Part shown: positions 47,713 to 56,767 of the stretch, piece after piece
Position numbering within the stretch: position 1 is the first letter of the stretch
Layout: each line of letters starts with the position of its first letter
Assembly: GCF_026427775.1 (NCBI RefSeq)
Contig: NZ_CP044532.1
Coordinates: 2,418,001 to 2,482,000, forward strand
DNA from: Arthrobacter sp. CDRTa11
Lineage (GTDB): Bacteria; Actinomycetota; Actinomycetes; Actinomycetales; Micrococcaceae
DNA: 64,000 nt
Reading direction: 5' to 3'
Made by a program: the position numbers and the translations under genes
Notes under the pieces: model-generated
The model's database searches: none
What the model was told of the DNA's origin: nothing
What the model saw: only the letters and a program-made list of their open reading frames with translations

Positions 47713-49224
47713 TTAGCGTGCCTTGTTGTGCATTACGTGTTTGGTGCGGGAGTAGTCGTCCAGGGAGTAGGCGGACAGATCGCGTCCATAGCCGGAGCTC
47801 TTGAATCCGGCCCAGGGCATTTCGTTGGCCAGCACCAGGTGGGAGTTTACCCACACAGTGCCCGCGTCCAGGCGGGAGGCAACGTCGTGGCTGCGCTGTG
47901 CATTGAGCGTCCACACCGAAGCGGCAAGGCCATACGGAACCTCGTTGGCCCGGGTCAATGCTTCTTCTTCAGTGGTAAAAGTTTCGACGGTGACAACCGG
48001 GCCGAAGATTTCCTCAAGACTGCAGGCGGCACCTTCGGGGACGTCCACGAGGACGGTGGGGGCGATGAAGTAGCCCGGTCCTTCCATGGCTCCGCCGCCG
48101 ACGGCCGCCTTCGCTCCGTCGGCCTGGGCGCGCTCAAGGTGGCCAAGGACTCGCTCGTAGTGCGCTTTGGAGATCATCGGGCCGAGTTCGACGTCGGCTC
48201 CGGCGGTAGATTCGCCGACCACCAGGGATCCGACCTGCTCGACGAGCAGGCCGGTGAACTTCTCGGCCACCGATTCGTGGACCAGGACCCGACAACCGGC
48301 GCCGCATTCCTGTCCGGAGTTCCAGTAACCGGCTGCGCGCAGGGATTCCGCAGCGGCGGCGAGGTCGGCGTCGTCGAAGATTACCACCGGTGCCTTGCCG
48401 CCCAGTTCGAGGTGCACGCGTTTGACCGTTTCCGAAGCCGCCCGGGCGACGGCCCGGCCGCTGTTCACGGAGCCGGTCAGGGCGATCATGTCAACCTTGG
48501 GGTGCTCGGCGAGACGTGCGCCGACTATGGGGCCGAGGCCGGTGACGACGTTGAACACTCCCGCTGGCAGCAGGTCCCTGGTGAGTTCGGCGAACTTGAG
48601 CGTGGTCAGCGGGGTCTGCTCGGAGGGCTTGAGCACGATGGTGTTGCCGGCCGCAAGGATGGGGGCGATTTTCCAGGCCGCCATCAGCAGGGGATAGTTC
48701 CACGGTGTCACCACGCCGACGACTCCGAGAGGCTCGCGAATTATGACGGAGAGGTGGTCCTGGGCGTACTCGCCTGCGGCAATTGACGTGGTGGCCCGGG
48801 CCGCGCCGGCCATGAAGCGGAATGTGTCGATGGAGTTGGTGATGTCGTCCTCGGCCACCATGAGTGGTTTGCCGGTATTGCGTGCTTCCAGACGGGCGAG
48901 AAGGTCAGCGTTCTCGGCGAGCCGGTCGGCGATGGCGAGAAGGATTTCGGCACGCTGTTTCGGCAGCGTGCGTCCCCAGGCCTCCTTGGCCTCAACGGCG
49001 GCGAGGACAGCGGCGTCGACATCCTCGGCCGTGCCCTGTGGCACTTCGCAGATGGTTTCCTCGCTACCGGGATCCACTAGGGACTGGGTCTCGCTGCCAG
49101 TTCCGCCAGTGAACTGCCCACCTATGAAGTGCTGCGTAGGAGGCAGTTCCTCGGCGGCGAGGATCGGAGATGGGTCTGCGGCCCGGCGTACAGTGCTCGA
49201 GATGGTCATTGCTGGAGATGTCAT
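47713..49224 (-). CDS. NAD-dependent aldehyde dehydrogenase (aminoaldehyde/betaine aldehyde type)
   Basis: A 503-residue ALDH. LGVVGVVTPWNYPLLMAAWK gives the cofactor core, VHLELGGKAPVVIFDDADLA holds the general-base glutamate, and NSGQECGAGCRVLVHESVAE holds the catalytic cysteine. The C-terminal PWAGFKSSGYGRDLSAYSLD fits aminobutyraldehyde and betaine-aldehyde type enzymes. It follows the DapA-family gene by 55 bases and is probably in the same transcript from the promoter near 50330. It fits oxidation of an amine-derived aldehyde. Confidence 0.86.
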   Translation of the reverse strand: MTSPAMTISSTVRRAADPSPILAAEELPPTQHFIGGQFTGGTGSETQSLVDPGSEETICEVPQGTAEDVDAAVLAAVEAKEAWGRTLPKQRAEILLAIADRLAENADLLARLEARNTGKPLMVAEDDITNSIDTFRFMAGAARATTSIAAGEYAQDHLSVIIREPLGVVGVVTPWNYPLLMAAWKIAPILAAGNTIVLKPSEQTPLTTLKFAELTRDLLPAGVFNVVTGLGPIVGARLAEHPKVDMIALTGSVNSGRAVARAASETVKRVHLELGGKAPVVIFDDADLAAAAESLRAAGYWNSGQECGAGCRVLVHESVAEKFTGLLVEQVGSLVVGESTAGADVELGPMISKAHYERVLGHLERAQADGAKAAVGGGAMEGPGYFIAPTVLVDVPEGAACSLEEIFGPVVTVETFTTEEEALTRANEVPYGLAASVWTLNAQRSHDVASRLDAGTVWVNSHLVLANEMPWAGFKSSGYGRDLSAYSLDDYSRTKHVMHNKAR

Positions 49225-49279
49225 GATCAGTCCTAAAAGTTGATTGGTTGGGGTGAATGGACGGTCAGGGGGTCGCGGC

Positions 49280-50179
49280 CTAGGCGTAGGCCGCCTGCAG
49301 TTGCAGTTCGGTCAGGATCTTTTCGATGCGGGCGGTGTCGGCCGCGTTGAGGTCTGCGGTTGGGCGGCGCGGGGTACCGATGGGGTGGCCGAGTACTCCG
49401 AGGGCGGCCTTGACAGCCGGCACGAAGGGCGCGGAGAGAATGGCGTCGATCAGCGGGTAGATCCGGTTCCACTCGGCCTGGGCGGTGGTGAAGTCGCCGG
49501 TGGCGACGGCCTGGTAGACGGCAACGATTTCGCGCGGCAGGATGTTGGCCGTACCCGCCATGACGGCGGTTGCGCCTTCCGTTAGGGCGGCAAGGATCAG
49601 GTTGTCCGCCCCAATGATCGTGGAGATGTGCTCGCTGTGCTGGTGGATCAGCTGGGTGGCCTGTCCCATGTCGCCGCTGGAGTCCTTGATGTAGCGGATG
49701 TTCTCCACCTCGCGGGCCAGCTTTCCCACGGTATCGGCGTCGAGGTTGACCCCGGTTGCGGCCGGGTAGTTGTACAGCATCACTGGCAGCTTCACCGCCT
49801 CGGCCACGGTGCGGATGTACCCGGTGGCCTCAGGCAGTGAGAGCGGATCGTAGTAGGGGAGGCCCAGCATGAGCACGTCGGCACCGCACTCCTGGGCATG
49901 CAGGGACAACCCGATCGCCTCGTTCGTGCTGGTTGCCCCCGTCTGTGCCACGACAGGTACCCGCCCTGCTGTATGCTGCACCACGGTCTCTACGACGAGT
50001 CGCCGTTCGTCGGCGCTGAGCGCCGCGAACTCACCGGTAGAGCCGCAGGCGACAACCCCGTTGACTCCACCGTCGATGGAGCGGTCCACCAGAAGTCGCA
50101 GTTTTGGCTCGTCGATCTGGCCGTCGGCGGTAAAAGGGGTGGCGAGGGCGGTGAGTACACCGCTGAGCTGTGAGGACAT
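49280..50179 (-). CDS. DapA-family (dihydrodipicolinate synthase/N-acetylneuraminate lyase) aldolase/dehydratase
   Basis: A 299-residue TIM-barrel class I aldolase. The 2-oxo acid loop GSTGE is at 46-50, the catalytic tyrosine Y136 is in VMLYNYPAATG, and the Schiff-base lysine K165 is in IRYIKDSSGD. Family members make lysine precursors, cleave sialic acids, dehydrate deoxyglucarate or deaminate hydroxyproline-derived pyrroline acids. With two aldehyde dehydrogenase genes in this module, the last two roles (yielding 2-oxoglutarate semialdehyde) are attractive but inferred. A CGTTCAT-N3-ATGAACG palindrome lies about 150 bases upstream. Confidence 0.86.
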   Translation of the reverse strand: MSSQLSGVLTALATPFTADGQIDEPKLRLLVDRSIDGGVNGVVACGSTGEFAALSADERRLVVETVVQHTAGRVPVVAQTGATSTNEAIGLSLHAQECGADVLMLGLPYYDPLSLPEATGYIRTVAEAVKLPVMLYNYPAATGVNLDADTVGKLAREVENIRYIKDSSGDMGQATQLIHQHSEHISTIIGADNLILAALTEGATAVMAGTANILPREIVAVYQAVATGDFTTAQAEWNRIYPLIDAILSAPFVPAVKAALGVLGHPIGTPRRPTADLNAADTARIEKILTELQLQAAYA

Positions 50180-50327
50180 GAGGCTTCCTGTCTGCTGATG
50201 GTGGAACTGGACATGTTGTGCGATGGGAGGAAGTAGTCTTCCCCGCGAAATCAGTCCGTGTATCCTGCTGTGTCGCGTTTAGCGGGGTCCGAGGGAGTGG
50301 GCCGGCGGCTTCCGCACGGCCTGTTGG

Positions 50328-50344
50328 CGTTCATCATATGAACG
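50328..50344. promoter_or_regulatory. Palindrome CGTTCAT-CAT-ATGAACG (IclR-type operator candidate)
   Basis: Perfect 7-bp arms with a 3-base centre, between the DapA-family gene and the iclR stop. Related GTTCA/TGAAC palindromes lie upstream of both flavin monooxygenase genes (56510, 58540). Confidence 0.55.
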
Positions 50345-50408
50345 TTAGGATCAATTATTGACTATGTCCCGTTCTTCCACAAGAGATGTTTCGGGAGTTC
50401 AGTGAGAG

Positions 50409-51206
50409 TCACTCCTTCGCCGGCATGGTACTGGTTAGCTGTTGTGTGAGCTGTTTGGCGCCATCGAGCAGGAGCTTTAGATGGTGTTGTCTTGTGGCCT
50501 CTGATTCAATTCGAGTCTTGGGTGCAACCATGGCCAAGGCAGCGAACAACTGCCCTATGTTGTCCCGGAGCGGCACGGCCATGGCGAAGAGTCCGTTTTC
50601 GAGTTCGTCATCAATTTGCGCCCATCCCTGGCTGCGGACGCGGTCCAACTCGACCCGGAGGTCCTCCCGGTTGGATATGGTCCTTGCAGCGATTTTGGGT
50701 AGTTCCCCGCCTGCGGCCCGGTACACCTGTTCGGGGGCGAGTTCGGCCAGAAGCAGCTTTCCGGTAGCGGATGCGTGGAGCGGCCATCTCATTCCGCGCA
50801 TGTCGGACATCGTCACAAGAACGGATCTGGGGGACTCTTGGAGCACGAGGTCGAACTCAGCCAGGCCCCGGCGCAGACTTAGGGTGATCGTTTCTCCAAG
50901 CTGTTCGGCAAGACCCTTGACCGCCCTCCTTGTCCGCGCCTCCACTCCTGCCGCGGGATCTGCCGATTGCGCGATTCGCGCAAGATCCCAGCCCAGTGAG
51001 TAGTGGTTGTCCCGCCGATCCACAAAGCCTTCCTCTTCCAGCGTCAGCAGTAGCCGGAAGGTTGTTGCCCGGGGCAAGCCGACCTTCTTCGCTACGTCCG
51101 TGGCCGTGGCTGCTTCCGGATTGCCGGCCAGGGCCCGTAGCACGCTGATGGCGCGTGCTACGGACCTGTTGGCGCTGATCGTGGTCTTGAAATTCTTATC
51201 GTTCAC
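50409..51206 (-). CDS. IclR family transcriptional regulator
   Basis: A 265-residue regulator. The N-terminal winged HTH contains ATDVAKKVGLPRATTFRLLL and TLEEEGFVDRRDNHYSLGW; the effector domain contains WPLHASATGKLLLAELAPEQ and GWAQIDDELENGLFAMAVPL. It follows the binding-protein gene by 18 bases and is probably last in the transporter/monooxygenase operon. It is close to the other IclR at 57475. It is a candidate regulator of the DapA and monooxygenase promoters through GTTCA-type palindromes. Confidence 0.88.
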   Translation of the reverse strand: MNDKNFKTTISANRSVARAISVLRALAGNPEAATATDVAKKVGLPRATTFRLLLTLEEEGFVDRRDNHYSLGWDLARIAQSADPAAGVEARTRRAVKGLAEQLGETITLSLRRGLAEFDLVLQESPRSVLVTMSDMRGMRWPLHASATGKLLLAELAPEQVYRAAGGELPKIAARTISNREDLRVELDRVRSQGWAQIDDELENGLFAMAVPLRDNIGQLFAALAMVAPKTRIESEATRQHHLKLLLDGAKQLTQQLTSTMPAKE

Positions 51207-51224
51207 GACAAGCCGGCAGTGCCA

Positions 51225-52118
51225 TTACTTGAACCATGCGTCCGCGGCTGCGCGGTTCTCGGCGTTTTCGAGCCACTTCTTCGCACCTTCTGCAGCGGTC
51301 TTGGTTTCGCTGACGGCGAGCATCAGGGATGCGAACTGCTCTTCAGTGAGTTTGCTCTTGGACATCCATTCAGCGACCTGGGGTTCTTCTTCGTTGAATT
51401 TCTTCGAGAGCACCACGTAAGACCCGTCGGGCTTGGGCCAGCCGGACATATCGTCCTCGAGCGCCTTGATCGGCATCGAGGCAAAGGCCCAGTGCGGTGT
51501 CCACAACGTCGCCACGACGGGCTTGTTTTTAGCTGCGCCGTCCTTCAGGGCAGCCAGTGCTGCGGGTGTGCTTCCCGCGACGATATCCAATTTCCCCTCT
51601 GCGCCGTAGGTTTTCAGGACGTCGGGGAGGAGCTTCATCATTCCCGCTCCTGCCTCGATTCCGACGATCCTGGAGTCGTACTTTTCGGCATTCTTGAGGA
51701 CCTCGCTGATGGTGTTTTCTTCAACCGACTTCGGCACGGCCAGGACCAAGCGGTCGTTGTCAAAGAAGGGGCCGTTCTTATCCAGGACGACGAGGTCGTC
51801 GCGGTACTTCTCGACGTAGGAGGCGTGGGTTGAGGGAAGCCAGGCGTTGAGGTAGCCGTCCAGGTCTCCGCGGGCTATGCCGGAGAAGCCAGCTGCCAGA
51901 TCAACCGTTTTGGTCTCCAAGTTGTATCCGTGCTCGGAGAGCAGTTCTGTCCAAAGTGCGGTGACGGCGACGGTGTCGTCGAATCCGGGAACCTCGGCCA
52001 CGGTGATGGTCTTCTGGCTGGTTTGCGCCGGGGTGCCGGCACCCGAGCATGCACTCATCGTTGTTGTCAGGACCGCGCAAGCAAGGATGGCGCCGATAGT
52101 CTTCTTGATCAAGGTCAA
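51225..52118 (-). CDS. Glycine betaine/carnitine/choline-type ABC substrate-binding lipoprotein (OpuAC family)
   Basis: A 297-residue protein with a lipoprotein signal: KKTIGAILACAVLTTTMSAC, lipobox cysteine at 23. The body carries the OpuAC/ProX pattern: ALWTELLSEHGYNLETKTVD, GDLDGYLNAWLPSTHASYVE, and LWTPHWAFASMPI, with tryptophans that form aromatic cages around quaternary ammonium groups. It is downstream of the permease and ATPase genes in one operon with the monooxygenase. The ligand is probably a betaine-like or other cationic compound. Confidence 0.85.
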   Translation of the reverse strand: MTLIKKTIGAILACAVLTTTMSACSGAGTPAQTSQKTITVAEVPGFDDTVAVTALWTELLSEHGYNLETKTVDLAAGFSGIARGDLDGYLNAWLPSTHASYVEKYRDDLVVLDKNGPFFDNDRLVLAVPKSVEENTISEVLKNAEKYDSRIVGIEAGAGMMKLLPDVLKTYGAEGKLDIVAGSTPAALAALKDGAAKNKPVVATLWTPHWAFASMPIKALEDDMSGWPKPDGSYVVLSKKFNEEEPQVAEWMSKSKLTEEQFASLMLAVSETKTAAEGAKKWLENAENRAAADAWFK

Positions 52119-52156
52119 TCTCCAATATGTGGGGGTGGGTTGGGGATGGGTGGGTT

Positions 52157-53053
52157 CTAGTGGGCGGCAGCGACTGCGGGCTTGGGGCCTGCTGCACGCT
52201 GTTCTTTGCGAATGCGCCGGTTGCGCAGGACGTCGCCTATGGAGCGTGCACCGCTGGTGACGCGGTCAAGGTAGACGGCAAGGATGACGACGGCGAGGCC
52301 GCCTTCGAAGCCGCGGGCGGTGTCCAGTTGGGCAACGCCCTCGACGACGACGCCGCCAAGTCCGCCTGCACCAACGAGTCCGGCGACCACAACCATGGAC
52401 AATGCCAGCATGATGACCTGATTGACGCCTGCCATGATCGACGAGAACGCGAGCGGGAGTTGGACTTCCTTGAGGATCGTCCCCCTCTTGGCGCCGAATG
52501 CCATTGCGGCTTCAAGCAGTTCCACGTCAAGCTTTCGGATCCCCAGTTCCGTCAGCCTTACGGCCGGAGGGATGGAGAACACGATGGTCGCGGCGATTCC
52601 GGGTACCATTCCGACGCCGAAGAAGAAGACTGCGGGAATGAGGTAAACGAATACCGGCATGGCCTGCATGAGGTCGAGTACGGGGCGGATTACCGCGCTG
52701 ACTGAGGAGTTGAGGGCGGCCCAGATTCCAAGTGGGATGCCGATCGCGAGGGAGAACATCACGGAGACGAGTACTACGGCCAGTGTGGACATGCTTTCCA
52801 CCCAGAGCCCCATGGAGACGATCAGCGGAAACGCTATCGCCGCGAAGAGGGTGATGCCCAGGCTCCGGGTCAAAGCGGCTGCGGCAGCGGCGAGCAAACC
52901 TATGATCAGGAACGGATGCAGACCGACCAGCACAAACTCCACGCCGCCGACGATCTGGCTAACCAGCCAGGCGACGCCGTCGAAGAACCAGCCGAAGTTG
53001 GCCAGCATCCAGTCGATTATCGACGCGAACCAGCCTCCAATATCAGGACGCAT
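52157..53053 (-). CDS. Glycine betaine/proline-type ABC transporter permease
   Basis: A 298-residue permease of the ProW/OpuAB type. It has six or so helices; LDLMQAMPVFVYLIPAVFFF then GVGMVPGIAATIVF leads to the EAA-like segment ELLEAAMAFGAKRGTILKEV and QLPLAFSSIMAGVNQVIMLA, which is diagnostic. I prefer the ATG at 53051-53053 (AAGGGG about eight bases upstream), giving an 11-base overlap with the ATPase gene. Confidence 0.87.
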   Translation of the reverse strand: MRPDIGGWFASIIDWMLANFGWFFDGVAWLVSQIVGGVEFVLVGLHPFLIIGLLAAAAAALTRSLGITLFAAIAFPLIVSMGLWVESMSTLAVVLVSVMFSLAIGIPLGIWAALNSSVSAVIRPVLDLMQAMPVFVYLIPAVFFFGVGMVPGIAATIVFSIPPAVRLTELGIRKLDVELLEAAMAFGAKRGTILKEVQLPLAFSSIMAGVNQVIMLALSMVVVAGLVGAGGLGGVVVEGVAQLDTARGFEGGLAVVILAVYLDRVTSGARSIGDVLRNRRIRKEQRAAGPKPAVAAAH

Positions 53054-54140
53054 TGCTAAACCCCTTGGGTGAGAGTGCTTCAAAGACTTTTTCGGCCGTG
53101 ACGTGGCCTAGTGACGATCCCTGCTGGTTGACTACATTCACTGATCCGGCTCCTGTAGCGAAGATCGGCAGCAGGTCATTCAGGAAGGTTGTGTCGGAGA
53201 CGGGCATGGCTCCGTCCGGGAAAGATCCGGACGAAGTCCGGGAGGCCGGGGACGGATCGTGGTGCTCGGCGAGCATCCCGGCGGTGAGGACTTTGCTCCG
53301 GTCGACTTCCGCAACAAACTTCTCTATGTACGGATCGGCGGGTGCCTCGAGAAGATCCAGCGCGGTGCCGGATTGGACGATCTTGCCCTGTTTCATCACC
53401 ATGATGCGGTCTCCGAGGTACATGGCCTCGTTCAAATCGTGCGTGACGAAGACAATGGTTTTCTTGAAATTGCGCTGCAGCTTAATGAGCAGCTCTTGCA
53501 TGTCCTTGCGTATGAGCGGGTCCAGTGCACTGAACGGTTCATCCATCAGTAGGATTTCCGCGTCCGTTGCCAAGGCACGCGCCAGGCCGACGCGCTGCTT
53601 CATGCCGCCGCTCAGTTGGTCCGGCATTGCATGAATGCGATCGCCGAGTCCCACAAGTTCGAGTGCTTCCGCAGCTCTTTGCTCGCGGGTTTCCCTGTCC
53701 ATTCCGCGTACCTTCAAGCCGAAGTCAACGTTGTGGACCAGAGACTTGTGCGGAAAGAGTCCGAAGTGCTGGAAGACCATGTTGATGGTCCGGTTCCTGT
53801 AGTCGCGCAGCTCTGCAGGAGGCAGGGAGCGGACGTCCTTTCCGTCAACGGAGATGGACCCGTCGCTGGCGTCGATGAGGCGGTTCAGCATGCGGATGAT
53901 GGTTGATTTGCCCGAGCCGGACAGGCCCATGATGACGAAAATCTGGCCCTGCTCTACCTGGAAGGAAACATCATCGACGGCGACGAAGCCAGGGGGGCCA
54001 TTCTTCCTGCCGGGCAGTCCCAGCGACCGCTTTTTGGCGGGATGGAAGATCTTGGTGAGGTGCTCCACCTTGATGAAAGGCTCTTCCGGTTTCATGGCTT
54101 GCTCGCCATAGGTCGGTGCGTTGAGGTGCATGGCGCTCAC
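53043..54140 (-). CDS. Glycine betaine/proline-type ABC transporter ATP-binding protein
   Basis: A 365-residue ProV/OpuAA-type ATPase. Walker A GLSGSGKST, Q-loop VFQHFGLFPHKSLVHNVDFG, signature LSGGMKQRVGLARALATDAE, Walker B LLMDEPFSALDPL and VFVTHDLNEAMYLGDRIMVM are all present. A C-terminal extension of about 80 residues is shorter than a tandem CBS pair, and only a degenerate domain is recognisable. It starts inside the stop of the SnoaL-like gene (54137-54140), which links transport to the monooxygenase genes. Confidence 0.88.
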   Translation of the reverse strand: MSAMHLNAPTYGEQAMKPEEPFIKVEHLTKIFHPAKKRSLGLPGRKNGPPGFVAVDDVSFQVEQGQIFVIMGLSGSGKSTIIRMLNRLIDASDGSISVDGKDVRSLPPAELRDYRNRTINMVFQHFGLFPHKSLVHNVDFGLKVRGMDRETREQRAAEALELVGLGDRIHAMPDQLSGGMKQRVGLARALATDAEILLMDEPFSALDPLIRKDMQELLIKLQRNFKKTIVFVTHDLNEAMYLGDRIMVMKQGKIVQSGTALDLLEAPADPYIEKFVAEVDRSKVLTAGMLAEHHDPSPASRTSSGSFPDGAMPVSDTTFLNDLLPIFATGAGSVNVVNQQGSSLGHVTAEKVFEALSPKGFSNAS

Positions 54141-54562
54141 GGGTTTGTCCTAACTTGGTGGCCTAGGTGCCAGATGTTCATGGAGGAGAGGAGTTCCCGG
54201 GGGTCCCAGACCACTGATTCCTCGGTTATGAGACCGTCTTTGTGCCGAAGGAAGGAGGCTCCGTTCACTGTCACAATGCGCTGAGTGGGCGGAACACCCA
54301 TGAAGGTGCCCGTGTGCCTTCCGTGGCTCTGCCAGTTGATTGCGATGAGGTCAGAGTCTTCTACGGCGTGCAGGACGTCCATAGTGAAGTCGGAGAATGC
54401 AGCATGGGACTCCTCGATTTGGCGAATGACCTCAGGCAGGCCTTCTTGTCCGCTCTTGGACCGGCGTACATAGTTCTCGGCGACAATCTCTTCGAAGGCA
54501 CGGGTGTCACCTTCCCCCCAGGCGCGGCTCCAGGCCTCGATGATGCGCGGCAACATGTTCAT
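54137..54562 (-). CDS. SnoaL-like (NTF2-fold) protein, paralogue of 62489-62905
   Basis: A 141-residue NTF2-like protein. AWSRAWGEGDTRAFEEIVAE, YVRRSKSGQEGLPEVIRQIE, HAAFSDFTMDVLHAVEDSDL and AINWQSHGRHTGTFMGVPPT match the family, and the motif WDPRELLSSMNIWHLG ends it. The paralogue at 62489 shares the same segments, including YIRRSKSG, VVWDPRELLSALGIWHLG and TVTGASFLR. Its start overlaps the end of the flavin reductase gene region by a short spacing, and it overlaps the ATPase gene. It may position or hydrolyse the monooxygenase product. Function is unknown. Confidence 0.8.
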   Translation of the reverse strand: MNMLPRIIEAWSRAWGEGDTRAFEEIVAENYVRRSKSGQEGLPEVIRQIEESHAAFSDFTMDVLHAVEDSDLIAINWQSHGRHTGTFMGVPPTQRIVTVNGASFLRHKDGLITEESVVWDPRELLSSMNIWHLGHQVRTNP

Positions 54563-54566
54563 GTGT

Positions 54567-55100
54567 TTAGGCTTTCTCGGTCGGTGTGGGGGAGGGCCAA
54601 AGGGTGAATTCTCCGAACTTCCCGCCACAGAACATCAGTGCGTCGCCCATTCCGGCTTCCATGGCCGATACCGAACCGACGATCATGTAGTGGTCCCCGG
54701 CAACAATTTCGGAGAGCACTTTGCAGTCAATCCATGCTGTGGAGTTGATGATTCTCGGGGTGCCTATGGCACTTTCCTCATAGTCGATGCCGTGGAACTT
54801 GTCGTCGCCCTTCCGTGCCAGCGCCTTGCAGACGCTCAGTTGCTCTATCGAGAGCATGTTGGCCGTGAACCGGCCCAGGTTGCGCAGGGCGGGCCACGTA
54901 CTTGAGGACTTATCCACGCAGAAAGTGACCAGGGCAGGTTCGAGGGATAGGGACTGGAACGTTCCCACCACGAACCCCATGGGTTTGCCATCATCGGTCA
55001 GGCCCGTGATCGCAACAACGCCGGTGGGGAGCAGGCCGAATATCTGGCGGTAGTCGCTTGGCGTGATTGTTCCTACCGGAACAGTTGTTTGCGCGTTCAT
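54567..55100 (-). CDS. Flavin reductase (HpaC/NtaB-like), partner of the flavin monooxygenase
   Basis: A 177-residue flavin reductase-like protein. DYRQIFGLLPTGVVAITGLT, GFVVGTFQSLSLEPALVTFC, VDKSSSTWPALRNLGRFTAN and HYMIVGSVSAMEAGMGDALM are typical of the small-component FMN/FAD reductases. It lies 11 bases downstream of the LLM monooxygenase gene and should supply reduced flavin to it. It is most similar in wording to the reductase at 61944-62492 (VGTFQSLSLEPxLVxFCVDKSS). Confidence 0.88.
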   Translation of the reverse strand: MNAQTTVPVGTITPSDYRQIFGLLPTGVVAITGLTDDGKPMGFVVGTFQSLSLEPALVTFCVDKSSSTWPALRNLGRFTANMLSIEQLSVCKALARKGDDKFHGIDYEESAIGTPRIINSTAWIDCKVLSEIVAGDHYMIVGSVSAMEAGMGDALMFCGGKFGEFTLWPSPTPTEKA

Positions 55101-55111
55101 TGCTGTTCTCC

Positions 55112-56494
55112 CTATAGGGCTTTGGTCGATAAGTTGTCGCGGTACACGGCTCCGGGGTGGTCGTCGGCCAGTCGCGTTTGGCCGGCGCCGAAGAGATTCT
55201 CACGCAACGTTCCGCCGTCGTACCCCGTGCGCATCAGGCCGCGGCGCTGAAGCTCGGGAACCACAAAATCGGTGAAATCCTTGATGTCCTGATACTTCAC
55301 GGCATGGCTGACGTTGAAACCGTCCACGCCGGTTTCCTCGATCCATGAGTTCAGTTCATCGGCGACTGTCTCCGGCCCTCCGACGATGACCGGCGAAGTT
55401 CCGCCGATGCCGATGTACTCCGCTATGTCCCGAGGTGTCCATTCCTTATCGGGGTCCATCTTTGAAAAGATGTCAACCATCGTCTGGCCGGCGTTGGTCT
55501 TAACGTGCCGCAGGGGAACGTCGGGGTCGAACGTGGACATGTCCAATCCGCTCCACCCGCTGTACCTGGCCATAGCACCCTCGTAGGACACCAGCTTCCG
55601 GTACGCCTCATACTTTTTCTGCGCCTCAGAATCCGTCGCTCCGCTGATCACGGTGATCATCTGAAGGGCGGCGATGTGGGCAGGATTCCTTCCTGCTTCC
55701 TCCGCTTGCTTGCGGAGTCGGTCGACCTGCTGCTTTAGCCCTGACTTGGACGTGGCATTCATGAATACCGCTTCCGCGGTGGCCGCTGCCAGGGCGATGC
55801 CTTTGCTGGAGCCTCCTGCCTGGAAGATCACCGGGGTGCGCTGCGGGGAGGGCTCGCAGAGGAAAATGCCTGGAACCGTGAAGTGCTGACCTGAGTGTTC
55901 GATGGGATGCACACGCTGTGGATCGACGTAGGTTGAGGAAGCGGGATCCGCTACAACTGACTGCTCTTCCCATGAGGATTCCCATAGTTTGAGGGCGACA
56001 TCGATGAATTCCCCGGCTACCTCGTACCTGTCGTCGTGGGCGCGTTGGACTCCGGTTCCGAGATTCCGGGCCGCGCTGTCTGCGTAGGAAGTCACGACGT
56101 TCCAGCCGATCCGTCCGTCCGTCAGATGGTCGAGCGTGGCGAACTTCCGGGCAAGGGAGTACGGGTGGTCGTACGCAGTTGTGGAGGTCACGCCGAAGCC
56201 AAGGTGGGCGGTTACAGCTGCCATGGCGGGAATGACGTAAGAAGGATCGTTGGCAGGGATCTGCGCTGCATCCTTCAGCGCAGCGTCGACGTTGCCGCGA
56301 TAGACGTCGTGGTATCCGACGTTGTCGGCGAAGAAAATCCCATCGAAGCACGCCTCCTCCAGCATGCGTGCGTAGTCGACCCAGTACTTCAGCGACTTGT
56401 ACTCGCTACCCCTGTCTGCAGGGTGCTTCCACACCCCGGCCGACAGGTGTGCGGGCCCGGTGAAGTCGAAGGCAAAGAGCCTCATTTGCGTCAT
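55112..56494 (-). CDS. Flavin-dependent monooxygenase, LLM class, NtaA/SnaA/DszA type
   Basis: A 460-residue luciferase-like monooxygenase. RLFAFDFTGPAHLSAGVWKH, YWVDYARMLEEACFDGIFFA, DHLTDGRIGWNVVTSYADSA, and HFTVPGIFLCEPSPQRTPVI then FQAGGSSKGIALAA are the family hallmarks. Members hydroxylate or dealkylate N-, S- or C-substrates such as nitrilotriacetate, dibenzothiophene sulfone and dimethyl sulfide with reduced flavin. It heads an operon with its flavin reductase, a SnoaL-like protein and a betaine-type importer, which suggests a polar amine-containing substrate. The palindrome TGTTCAC-TAG-GTGAACA (56510) sits just before the start. A paralogue is at 58640. Confidence 0.88.
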   Translation of the reverse strand: MTQMRLFAFDFTGPAHLSAGVWKHPADRGSEYKSLKYWVDYARMLEEACFDGIFFADNVGYHDVYRGNVDAALKDAAQIPANDPSYVIPAMAAVTAHLGFGVTSTTAYDHPYSLARKFATLDHLTDGRIGWNVVTSYADSAARNLGTGVQRAHDDRYEVAGEFIDVALKLWESSWEEQSVVADPASSTYVDPQRVHPIEHSGQHFTVPGIFLCEPSPQRTPVIFQAGGSSKGIALAAATAEAVFMNATSKSGLKQQVDRLRKQAEEAGRNPAHIAALQMITVISGATDSEAQKKYEAYRKLVSYEGAMARYSGWSGLDMSTFDPDVPLRHVKTNAGQTMVDIFSKMDPDKEWTPRDIAEYIGIGGTSPVIVGGPETVADELNSWIEETGVDGFNVSHAVKYQDIKDFTDFVVPELQRRGLMRTGYDGGTLRENLFGAGQTRLADDHPGAVYRDNLSTKAL

Positions 56495-56509
56495 GGTTAG
56501 AATTCCTTC

Positions 56510-56526
56510 TGTTCACTAGGTGAACA
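56510..56526. promoter_or_regulatory. Palindrome TGTTCAC-TAG-GTGAACA (IclR-type operator candidate)
   Basis: Perfect 7-bp arms, 3-base centre, 16 bases upstream of the monooxygenase ATG; a further GGTGAACA half-site is at 56539-56546. A bound regulator here would occlude ribosome-site-proximal transcription. Confidence 0.6.
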
Positions 56527-56767
56527 CCTTGATTGCTTGGTGAACAAAGCATAGGGTGGTGTGTGTCACATCGTCAATAGGGAATTGAAAGCCGCGTTCA
56601 ATATGTGAAACGATGATGTTAATCAGAGCAGTGTCGCCGGGAGTGTGGCCGGGAAGGATGGGGGGTTTCTGGCGGCGCCAAGCTCCAGGTGGGGCGACGT
56701 GGATCACCTACGACAAGGCATCCAGCGCCATTGCCTGGCTAGCAATTTAGAAGATCTCAAGGGGGCA